The position numbers were made by a program, and so were the translations under genes. The notes beneath the pieces are model-generated. The model had not been told where the DNA came from. It saw only the letters and a program-made list of their open reading frames with translations, and ran no database searches. 36,846 nucleotides of DNA from a virus: the IMG/VR virus record IMGVR_UViG_3300037840_000051, positions 1 through 36,846 of that record, one strand, 5' to 3'. The first letter of the stretch is position 1, and each line of letters begins with the position of its first letter. Of the stretch, positions 20,103-27,155 are shown piece by piece.

Positions 20103-22025
20103 ATGAGCGTCCAGGCCATCCTCGAAGCCGCAGTGGCCGCCCATCAGGGGCTCATGCTCATCCGCGCCGGGAATCCCTATCATGACCAGGACGGCAAATT
20201 CACAACAGGTGGCGGAGCACATGGCAAGCACCATGCAAGGAACCAACGGCGCCGGGCTCGCAAGAAGGCAAAGCTTGAGTCTCTGCGCAAATCAGGCCAC
20301 GCCGAGATCAAGGAGCTTAGGGAGACTCACAAAGGCCAACGGCAAGATATGCTTGCCTCGCATCGGACTGACCGCCGGGAACTCAAACGAGAGCACAAGT
20401 CGACCCGGAAGGAATATATCAGAGACGCCAAGCGTGAGAGAGCGGATCAGGACCGAGGCCACAAGCAAGAGCTAAAGGCACTGGCCCGCGAGAAGGCTAC
20501 TGAGCACAAGGAAGCCGTCAAGGAGCATGATCCGAGCGACCACGAAGGGCTGAAGGCTCTCCATGAAGAGCACGCGAAAGACCTCAAGGAGTCGATGGCT
20601 CAGCACCAAGAAGAACATGCCGGGGCCAATGAGTATTTGCGGAAGGCCCACAAGGAAGGGTACGCTAGCCTCAAGAGCGATCAGAAGCAAGAGCAAGCGG
20701 ACCTGCACGCTACCCACAAGGAAGAGCGCCAGGACTTGCTGAAGGGGCAGAAGGGCGAGCGGCGAGAGTTGATCGAGGGGCTGAAACAGGACATCAAAGA
20801 TGCTGGATTTAGAAAGCGTAAGTCAGTTGAGAAAGCACTTGGCACGGGTGCGCTCTCATCCGACTCCGCAATCGCAACGAGCCCTAGCGGAATTTTTCTT
20901 GAACGATCATCTAACGTGGGCGCCAGCCCTAATCGAATGGGCAGAGGCCGAACTCACAAAGCAAGCTCAGCCGAAGCCATCCTCTGCCATGTTCTCCGCC
21001 AACGAGGATGGACCAGGCAATACGCCAGAGGCGAGTTGACGGGCCGGCAACATCTTGGCTTGCTTGAGGATATTCGACAATACGGCAGATCATGGCTCCG
21101 CCATGAAGCGGAATCGTTGTTCGATCGGTATGGGGTGGAAGATGACAGACCGAATCATGATGCAAGTTTACGAGGCCATAACTGGTCGGGAAGCAGAGAG
21201 CGCGAGGGAACAATACCCAATGGAATGGGCGATACTTTACACGTTGATGCAGATTCAGGAATTACTAGAGGATTGGCTCAACGAGCAGCGGGAGCAATCC
21301 GAAGATTCTTCCAGCGCGCCCGCCAGTTCGTCCACGAATTGATCATGTCAGGCTCGATGAGCCTGTTCGGCCCCGACCTGAGCGCCGACGAAGTCGCCAC
21401 GCTCGACAATGAGGTTCGCATCCAATCGCAGTACCTTGACCGGTTCGAGCAAGAGGTAATCGCCAATCCGCCTCGCGAGATCGCCGAGCCTGAAATCCTC
21501 ACCATCACGGCATCCCCGCCACCGATGACGCCTGGGCAATTCACGGCACGGGTCGAGCAGTACGCTAATTCGACTTGGCAAAGCTCCCAGCGGGTCAACC
21601 GCGGCTCTGTGATGTCCACGAACATCGGCAAGCTGGAGCGCCGGGTACTCGGCCATCCTCGCACGGAACATTGCAGCGATTGCCCGCCCTTGGCTGCGAT
21701 GGGCTGGCAACCAATCGGCACTCTACCCGCTATCGGCGATTCTGAGTGCAAGCAATTGTGTCTCTGTCATTTCGAATACCAGGATGAGAACGGCAAGACG
21801 TTCGCCACGCCACGTTCGAAGCGCCTCAAGCTCAAGCGATTGCCGCAACCCGCCATTCCAGCCACGCCTGGCGGGCCTGGGCCATCGGAGAAGCCGAAGC
21901 CGCCCAAGGGACGACCGCCGGCGCCTAAGCCTACTGAGCCAACCTTGCAGGATCTCATCAACGAGGCCGGTGGGCCGTTCTATGACGCTCAGGGCAACCT
22001 CATCACCTATGAGACGCTGGAATAA
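20103..22025 (+). CDS. Minor head protein with long charged helical insertion
   Basis: A 640-aa protein. Residues 22-38 (AGNPYHDQDGKFTTGGG) match the 'NPxHDxxGRFxxG' segment found in phage head-associated proteins. Residues about 45-235 are an extreme Lys/Glu/His/Arg/Gln-rich helix, probably a coiled coil or single alpha-helix. After a less regular region (about 236-405), the C-terminal part resembles minor head proteins: NSTWQSSQRVNRGSV, then CSDCPPLAAMGWQPIGTLP and CKQLCLCHFEY, whose cysteines may bind metal. A Pro-rich tail follows. It probably sits at the portal-capsid junction. Two protein-like ORFs lie inside it in another frame. Confidence 0.75.
   Translation: MSVQAILEAAVAAHQGLMLIRAGNPYHDQDGKFTTGGGAHGKHHARNQRRRARKKAKLESLRKSGHAEIKELRETHKGQRQDMLASHRTDRRELKREHKSTRKEYIRDAKRERADQDRGHKQELKALAREKATEHKEAVKEHDPSDHEGLKALHEEHAKDLKESMAQHQEEHAGANEYLRKAHKEGYASLKSDQKQEQADLHATHKEERQDLLKGQKGERRELIEGLKQDIKDAGFRKRKSVEKALGTGALSSDSAIATSPSGIFLERSSNVGASPNRMGRGRTHKASSAEAILCHVLRQRGWTRQYARGELTGRQHLGLLEDIRQYGRSWLRHEAESLFDRYGVEDDRPNHDASLRGHNWSGSREREGTIPNGMGDTLHVDADSGITRGLAQRAAGAIRRFFQRARQFVHELIMSGSMSLFGPDLSADEVATLDNEVRIQSQYLDRFEQEVIANPPREIAEPEILTITASPPPMTPGQFTARVEQYANSTWQSSQRVNRGSVMSTNIGKLERRVLGHPRTEHCSDCPPLAAMGWQPIGTLPAIGDSECKQLCLCHFEYQDENGKTFATPRSKRLKLKRLPQPAIPATPGGPGPSEKPKPPKGRPPAPKPTEPTLQDLINEAGGPFYDAQGNLITYETLE
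20800..21039 (+). CDS. Possible overprinted ORF within the minor head gene (A)
   Basis: A 79-codon +1-frame ORF inside the minor head gene. AGGA lies 9 nt before its ATG, and its product (VSQLRKHLARVRSHPTPQSQ, then FFLNDHLTWAPALIEWAEAE) has a natural hydrophobic pattern. The main frame stays open through the same bases, so both could be read. It may be a shadow; judged as a candidate only. Confidence 0.3.
   Translation: MLDLESVSQLRKHLARVRSHPTPQSQRALAEFFLNDHLTWAPALIEWAEAELTKQAQPKPSSAMFSANEDGPGNTPEAS
21142..21342 (+). CDS. Possible overprinted ORF within the minor head gene (B)
   Basis: A 66-codon ORF, also in the +1 frame relative to the minor head gene. Its product reads like a real small acidic helical protein (TDRIMMQVYEAITGREAESA, then YPMEWAILYTLMQIQELLED). 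A longer start exists at 21103. It is wholly embedded in the head gene, whose frame is not interrupted. Confidence 0.3.
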   Translation: MTDRIMMQVYEAITGREAESAREQYPMEWAILYTLMQIQELLEDWLNEQREQSEDSSSAPASSSTN

Positions 22026-22162
22026 TGCTCTCCATTCTTCTTGGGATCGCATGCGGTTTCATCCCGATCGCGTTCCTTGCCGGGTATCGATGTGGATGGC
22101 ACGTCTGCTTGACTTGGGTTGATGAGGAAATGACCAAGAGGAACTTCCCTAGTGCCCGTTGA
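22025..22162 (+). CDS. Small membrane protein (45 aa)
   Basis: The ATG at 22025 shares its A with the preceding TAA. The first half is hydrophobic (LSILLGIACGFIPIAFLAGY) and the second half is polar with Cys/Trp (GWHVCLTWVDEEMTKR). It overlaps the next GTG start by 11 nt. Function unknown. Confidence 0.5.
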   Translation: MLSILLGIACGFIPIAFLAGYRCGWHVCLTWVDEEMTKRNFPSAR

Positions 22163-22637
22163 ATGGCGCGGCCCGCAGGTGCTCGATGAGATCGAGCAGC
22201 GCGTGAACGCCAACATGATCGCCATTGGGCGACAGGTTGTTCAGATCGGCCAGCGTTACGCGCCTAAGAAAACGGGCCGTCTCGCGATGGGAATGACCTT
22301 CGATTACAACCTCTCGACCCACACGCTCGTCTTCGTTGGCGAAGCACCTTATGACATCTTTGTGGAGTACGGCACGAGGAATCAACGGCCCCAACCGCAC
22401 TGGCGGCCGGCGCTCAACACGGTTGGCTCGATCTACGGCATCAACCTCGAACTCGCCTTTGCCAACGTGCCGTACATCCATGCTCCGGTTCTCGCTCAGG
22501 GTGCCAAGTTCCACGTGCCGTCAACGCTGACCGCCAAGCAACGCCAGCACGTCAAGGAGCATTTGGTTCCCGCGAGCCAACGCCATTTCATCGGCAACGT
22601 CAGCCGCACCAAGATGCACATCAGGAAGCACTTCTAA
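22152..22637 (+). CDS. HK97-gp10-like neck/tail-completion protein
   Basis: A 161-aa protein from GTG 22152. The family signature is visible: RYAPKKTGRLAMGMTFDYN (the 'APxxTGxL' segment, about 34-52), then DIFVEYGTRNQRPQPHWRPA, which corresponds to the 'YVEYGT...QPFLRPA' part of HK97 gp10 proteins. These connect head and tail. Usually this gene follows the capsid gene; here it precedes the protease, so the module order is rearranged. The C-terminus is His/Lys-rich. Confidence 0.75.
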   Translation: MPVEWRGPQVLDEIEQRVNANMIAIGRQVVQIGQRYAPKKTGRLAMGMTFDYNLSTHTLVFVGEAPYDIFVEYGTRNQRPQPHWRPALNTVGSIYGINLELAFANVPYIHAPVLAQGAKFHVPSTLTAKQRQHVKEHLVPASQRHFIGNVSRTKMHIRKHF

Positions 22638-23587
22638 TGGACACCATCCTTAGAGCCTTCGAGGCCCAGATTGATAGCGTCCTCGACGGCGAGCGGGCCG
22701 TGGTGGCGAGAATCAACACGTCGGGCGTAGATCGGCTCAGGACGGTGATTGACCCATTGGGCGCCGATGTCAGCCATTTCAATAAGACAAGAAGCGTCCT
22801 CTGGCAACATGGCCAAGACCCTATCCGCGGTACGGTCCCCATCGGGCATGGCTGGGCCAAGGTGCGACGCAGCGAGGGTGACATCCTGGGTAAGACGACC
22901 TTTGCCAAGGATGCTTTTTCCGATCAGCTCTTCCAAGGCTATCAGGACGAATCGATCCGTGGGTGGAGTATCAAGGCCGGCATTCATGAGGCAACCCCGC
23001 CGACCAAGGAAGAAATCAGGCGCCGGCCTGAGCTAGCCGACTGCGACGTGATTTACCGCAAGTGGGATCTCATCGAGCTATCGGCAACACCGACGCCGGG
23101 AAACAGCGATTGTCTCACCTTGCTTGTCAGCCGCGGGCTCATTACGCCGCCTGATGGCTGGGTAGCACCCGAGCGCACCATGACCGAATCCTTGGGTGGC
23201 ATGGCCACGGGCGGCGCGGCAACGCGCTACGTCACCGGCTCAGGCGACGAATGGACGGTACACGCCGAAGACGGCAAGGTTTTAGGCAAGCACAAGAGCA
23301 AGGCCGACGCCGAGAAACAACTCGCCGCCATCGAGGCCCATAAGCACGAACACGAGCGCTGGGTTGACGGCGATGGCTCGTGGTTTCATGTGACCGAGCC
23401 GACCGGACAGCGTCTCGTTGCGTTTCGCAGCATGGCTGATGCCGAGGATTGCATCCGCGCCATGCGGAATCCTAACTCATTCGAGCAAGTTCTGATGAAT
23501 GTTCACACCGCACAGCGGGCTCGGTTTGAAGCACAAAAAGACGATCTGCTCGCCGAGATCCAGTTACGCCGATGGGGCGTAGTTTGA
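22637..23587 (+). CDS. Prohead (capsid maturation) protease, S78-like
   Basis: A 316-aa protein. The N-terminal ~170 residues carry the HK97-type protease pattern: SVLWQHGQDPIRGTVPIG (His 58), SIRGWSIKAG, and the nucleophile in DLIELSATPTPGN (Ser 149). This enzyme cleaves capsid and scaffold during prohead maturation. The C-terminal extension has WTVHAEDGKVLGKHKSKADA and QLAAIEAHK, a motif I recall in other phage proteins where its function is unknown. The ATG shares a base with the upstream TAA. Confidence 0.85.
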   Translation: MDTILRAFEAQIDSVLDGERAVVARINTSGVDRLRTVIDPLGADVSHFNKTRSVLWQHGQDPIRGTVPIGHGWAKVRRSEGDILGKTTFAKDAFSDQLFQGYQDESIRGWSIKAGIHEATPPTKEEIRRRPELADCDVIYRKWDLIELSATPTPGNSDCLTLLVSRGLITPPDGWVAPERTMTESLGGMATGGAATRYVTGSGDEWTVHAEDGKVLGKHKSKADAEKQLAAIEAHKHEHERWVDGDGSWFHVTEPTGQRLVAFRSMADAEDCIRAMRNPNSFEQVLMNVHTAQRARFEAQKDDLLAEIQLRRWGVV

Positions 23588-23723
23588 ATCACGCCATTGT
23601 TAGTTGACGTGAGTGTGTGTAGCAATCCCACTCGCTATCGTAGCGGCTCTCGAAGTCGACCGATGCACGGGCCGGAGATTGACCGCCTCGGGGGTGTTCC
23701 AACACATCCGCTGAGGATGACAG
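23588..23723 (+). promoter_or_regulatory. Spacer before the capsid gene with a diverged junction repeat
   Basis: 136 nt with no gene. At 23662-23682 it contains GATGCACGGGC-CGGAGATTGA, which matches the 14073-14094 junction sequence with one base deleted and one changed. A weak TTGACG box lies near 23602 without a well-spaced -10. A promoter for the capsid gene could lie here but is not demonstrated. Confidence 0.35.
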
Positions 23724-25259
23724 ATGAGTGCTGATACGACGACCTTTGTCGAGTTCACGGCCGACGTGGGCTCGTGGAAGGTTGGCCATATCGAAGCCCT
23801 CAAGCCAAGTGTGGCAAGGGGCTTGATCGAGGCCAACCAGGCCAAAGAGAGTGATTCGCTCGCATACATGCGGGCCTCCCTCGATTCGGCGACTAACAAA
23901 CAGTTTGCCGAGTTGAAGGAAGAAATTCGGTCCATGCTCAAGCCGCCGGGCAGCAAGGGACCGCCCAACGGCGGCGGCGGGGTTGATTTCAACAAGATCA
24001 GCGCCGGCACCAGTTCTGTTGATCGCAGCACGGACGGTAAGGAACATCAACGCAGCTTCGGCGAGTTCTGCCAGATGGTGGCGCTTGCTCAGGGCGTTGA
24101 TACCGATTACCAGCTCCGGGTGCTGGCCACGCAAAAGCTCCGCGATCGGTACGGTGCCGAGAAGTGCCAGTACCAGATCAACGAGACGACCGGCGTGATC
24201 GAACAGACGGTGACTCGCACGCTGAATTACGGCGTCGAGACCATCACGCGGTCAGGCACGGAATCGCTCGGCGGCGGGCCTACCTATGGCTTTTCCTTGA
24301 AGCCTGAGTACATGGCCACGCTGTTCGAGATCCCGATGGAACAATCGGTGTTCGCCGAGGCTACCTTCGGCGTCCCGATGGGCAACGCCTTGGAGCTTCG
24401 CTGGCCAGCAATGGATCAGTACAAGCCGCCCACCACGGTCAACGGCATCAAACAATCCGCCGTCTTCGCCGGGTTCACTCTCGGTTACGTCGGCGAGACG
24501 ACAGCGCGGCCAACCTCGGATGGTGCGTTGTCTGACATTACGTTCAAGATCGTGGACCTGACCGGGTTCACCGACATGTCACGCGATCTGCTCTCGGACA
24601 ACTACATCGCAATGGACGCGATGGCCACGAGAGTCTTTGGGCGGGCGTTCAAATGGATGGAAGATTATATGGGGATCAATGGGAGTGGCCAAGGCCAGCC
24701 CGAAGGATTCCTCAGTAGCAAAGCCATCCTGGGCTATGACCGCGGCACGGCGTCGCACATCTACTACGCCGACCTGGTGAACATGCAACAGCTCTTCCAT
24801 CCGGCCTGCTGGGCCGGCGGAAGGTGGATCGCACATATTACCACGCTGACCGAACTCCAGGCGATCCAGGTTAGCGCCGGTGTGTATGTCTACCAACCCA
24901 ATGCACTGATCAGCCAGGCCATGCAGCCTTCTATCATCGGCCAGAGCAGCTATTCGGGTGGCGAGAAAATCTATCGCCCGATGGGAACGATGCTTGGCTG
25001 GCCGGTGTACTTCAGTGAGAAGGTGCCAACCCTCGGCAACACGGGCGACCTCAGCTTGGTTTGCCCTGATCAGTATGGCTATGCACGGCGAGCGGGGCTC
25101 GAAGTAGGGCTCTCCGAGCATTTCTACTTCAGCACTGACCGGATCGCCTTCAGGTTCAAACAGCGGCATGACGGCAAGTCGCTGTGGCGTGCGCCTTACA
25201 CCCAAGCGGACGGCACGCAGCTCGTTTCGCCGTTCGTTACTCTGCTGGTCCATACCTGA
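23724..25259 (+). CDS. Major capsid protein (HK97 fold)
   Basis: A 511-aa protein. Residues 1-70 contain a short beta part (FVEFTADVGSWKVGHIEALK) and a helix (NKQFAELKEEIRSMLK); a disordered Gly-rich linker precedes the core. The core has RSFGEFCQMVALAQG, the GGGPTYGFSLKPEYMATLFE strand-helix, an LTGFTDMSRDLLSDNYIAMD spine-type region and a P-domain-like C-terminus with IYRPMGTMLGWPVYFSEK. This is the usual layout of HK97-fold capsid proteins, with an N-terminal region that may serve as the scaffold cut by the preceding protease. Position right after the protease supports the call. Confidence 0.9.
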   Translation: MSADTTTFVEFTADVGSWKVGHIEALKPSVARGLIEANQAKESDSLAYMRASLDSATNKQFAELKEEIRSMLKPPGSKGPPNGGGGVDFNKISAGTSSVDRSTDGKEHQRSFGEFCQMVALAQGVDTDYQLRVLATQKLRDRYGAEKCQYQINETTGVIEQTVTRTLNYGVETITRSGTESLGGGPTYGFSLKPEYMATLFEIPMEQSVFAEATFGVPMGNALELRWPAMDQYKPPTTVNGIKQSAVFAGFTLGYVGETTARPTSDGALSDITFKIVDLTGFTDMSRDLLSDNYIAMDAMATRVFGRAFKWMEDYMGINGSGQGQPEGFLSSKAILGYDRGTASHIYYADLVNMQQLFHPACWAGGRWIAHITTLTELQAIQVSAGVYVYQPNALISQAMQPSIIGQSSYSGGEKIYRPMGTMLGWPVYFSEKVPTLGNTGDLSLVCPDQYGYARRAGLEVGLSEHFYFSTDRIAFRFKQRHDGKSLWRAPYTQADGTQLVSPFVTLLVHT

Positions 25260-25275
25260 GAAAGGGGGTTCGATC

Positions 25276-25797
25276 ATGCCGAATTTCGCAAGTATGAAGT
25301 TCCGCGATGCCTTCGGCTTCCCGGTTCCAGGTATCCCGCCCTTGATCTACGCGGCGGGCTCCGTGGGTGGAACGGCCGTGCCTGTGACCGGCAGCGTCAA
25401 CGTGTTCAAGAAGTGGGTGTTCATCGCTCAGACCGGCTCAGGCGCGGCGGCGAACACCTTCAATTTCTGGATCGGTGGCGCGAGTGCGAGTGGTGGTACG
25501 TTCAGTGCATTGCCTGCGTCTTCGACCGCGATTATCAGCGGTTCGAACTCGGCATCGGCAACGGGCACGGGCTCGACCACCTTCGGTAGCAATGCCCTTG
25601 TCGTGATGGAGATCAGGCAGGAGTACATCCAGGGGCTCAACTCCGGCATCACGTTCATCAAGCCCATCATGAGCGTGACGACCGGCTCCTGCTACGCGGC
25701 GGTGCTCGCAATGGGTTTCCTGAGCGAGTATGAGCCGGCGTCGAATTACGATTTCCACGCCTCGACGTACGTGATCGCCGAGACGGATGCGTTCTGA
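25276..25797 (+). CDS. Putative head decoration or structural protein
   Basis: A 173-aa protein from ATG 25276, preceded by GAAAGGGGG. It is rich in Gly, Ala, Ser and Thr with beta-strand alternation (VFIAQTGSGAAANTFNFWIG, SGSNSASATGTGSTTFGS). It resembles a compact beta-sandwich virion protein, such as a capsid decoration or stabilisation protein, and its place directly after the capsid gene suggests that. Not recognised as a named family. Confidence 0.5.
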   Translation: MPNFASMKFRDAFGFPVPGIPPLIYAAGSVGGTAVPVTGSVNVFKKWVFIAQTGSGAAANTFNFWIGGASASGGTFSALPASSTAIISGSNSASATGTGSTTFGSNALVVMEIRQEYIQGLNSGITFIKPIMSVTTGSCYAAVLAMGFLSEYEPASNYDFHASTYVIAETDAF

Positions 25798-25805
25798 CGC
25801 CTAGT

Positions 25806-25837
25806 GCCCGGCCTCGGTCGCTTCGGGGGCGGGCTTT
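25806..25837 (+). terminator. Hairpin terminator after the capsid operon
   Basis: GCCCG (25806-25810) pairs with CGGGC (25830-25834), and CCTCG (25812-25816) with CGGGG (25824-25828, one T-G wobble), separated by one G-G mismatch, with loop GTCGCTT. TTT follows. This is a good Rho-independent stem with a short U-tract, and would trim transcription after the highly expressed head genes. Confidence 0.55.
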
Positions 25838-25855
25838 CATTCCTTGGAGGCAACG

Positions 25856-26194
25856 ATGAGTGAAGCAAAGAAAGATACCAAAGAAGTCGACGTGACCTCC
25901 GGGTCGCTGACATTGCCCATGCCATGCCACTACCTCGACAAGACGGAGTGGAAGCCGGGCACGGTCGTGCACTTCGTGCCAACGGCGCTGGGCATCATGG
26001 CCATCGTCAAGCCGAAGGCAACCAACCGATTCCTGACGATCACCATCGACAAGCTTTCGCATGGCGACAAGTCGCCCGATGCGGTCGAGGCACCAGTGGC
26101 ACCGAAAGCAGTGGAGACGGTCACGCATGCTCCCGCAACTCACGATTGGCATCCCCACACTGGACCGGCACCGGTTCCTCAAGCGAGCCATTGA
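25856..26194 (+). CDS. Hypothetical protein before the glycosyltransferase
   Basis: A 112-aa protein with a strong GGAGG at 25846-25850. The N-terminus is charged, the middle is beta-like (GTVVHFVPTALGIMAIVK), and the C-terminus is Pro/Ala/His-rich (HAPATHDWHPHTGPAPV). The 3' end overlaps the GT2 start by 68 nt. Unrecognised. Confidence 0.6.
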   Translation: MSEAKKDTKEVDVTSGSLTLPMPCHYLDKTEWKPGTVVHFVPTALGIMAIVKPKATNRFLTITIDKLSHGDKSPDAVEAPVAPKAVETVTHAPATHDWHPHTGPAPVPQASH

Positions 26195-27155
26195 CTCGTG
26201 TTTGAGGCAGACGGTCCCGGTTCATGTGGTCGTTGCTGATCAAGGGCATCTGCCGGAAACGGCCAAGGTGCTTGAGGCCTATTCCGAGGTCGAGCACCTA
26301 CTGACCTCATCGTCGAATCTTTGGGACAACTGGGAAGCCGCCGCGCGTGCATGCGACACGCCATTTTTTGCATGGTTGCAGGACGACGACATCGTCTCCC
26401 CCGCCGTCAAGCGCAAGGACGGCTCCTTGGTGCCTGGGACGGGCTTCGCCGCTCGATGCCTCATGGCCTTCGACATGTTCCCCGAAGCTCTCCATTGGCA
26501 AGCCAGGCTCTATTGCGGGGCCTGTGGCGACGACTCCACCCTCGACGAAGTCATGGCGGCGCCGTGGGGCGGTTCTTTCCCGTGGGTCATGATGCCGATC
26601 GTGGCGCAAGCGCCGCTCCAGTGGCCGGGGGAGATCCTGCCGCCAGCTCTGTATCTGACCTCGTGGGCGCTCTCGCCAGCGGTGGCGTTCAGGTGCGGCG
26701 AGCAGTTCAACCGGGCCCTCTCCTACATGCCGCCGGATTGCGGCCTGATGTACGAACGGCTCATTCTGGCCTCGATGGGCATGCAGGGCCCCTGGGTGGC
26801 TGATCCGATGGTGGCGGGAATCTGGGTGCACCACGGGGGCAACGAATCTTACAAGCAACATCCCGACCAGGACCGGCAGACCGAGGTGTTGATCGATTTT
26901 CTCGATGAATGCATGGATCACACCGACTGGAAGGACATCTTTCGCCAGTGGTGCCTGGTCATGAATCCCATGCAGGTGCTCGGCTTCCTGAACGATTTCA
27001 AGTGCGGCACATCGCGCCATGCCTCGGAGTTAACCCGCATCATGGCCGAATCGCTCAGGGGACGGGTTGAAGGGGCGCGGGCGCCGGCTCATGTGAACGG
27101 GCAAGCTCAGGGCAACGGCGTAGCAGAGCCTCTTGGAGAGCTGGTCTGGCATTGA
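26127..27155 (+). CDS. Family 2 (GT-A) glycosyltransferase-like protein
   Basis: A 342-aa protein. It opens LTIGIPTLDRHRFLKRAIDS (5-24), the nucleotide-sugar-binding start of GT2 enzymes, followed by VHVVVADQG and the metal-binding DDD in FAWLQDDDIV (86-88). The C-terminal part includes VAGIWVHHGGNESYKQH, as in GT2 C-terminal helices. It would transfer a sugar to a protein or glycan; acceptor unknown. A phage copy within the structural region suggests decoration of virion Ser/Thr-rich fibres. The last 101 nt run over the 3' end of the converging minus-strand gene. Confidence 0.8.
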   Translation: MLPQLTIGIPTLDRHRFLKRAIDSCLRQTVPVHVVVADQGHLPETAKVLEAYSEVEHLLTSSSNLWDNWEAAARACDTPFFAWLQDDDIVSPAVKRKDGSLVPGTGFAARCLMAFDMFPEALHWQARLYCGACGDDSTLDEVMAAPWGGSFPWVMMPIVAQAPLQWPGEILPPALYLTSWALSPAVAFRCGEQFNRALSYMPPDCGLMYERLILASMGMQGPWVADPMVAGIWVHHGGNESYKQHPDQDRQTEVLIDFLDECMDHTDWKDIFRQWCLVMNPMQVLGFLNDFKCGTSRHASELTRIMAESLRGRVEGARAPAHVNGQAQGNGVAEPLGELVWH

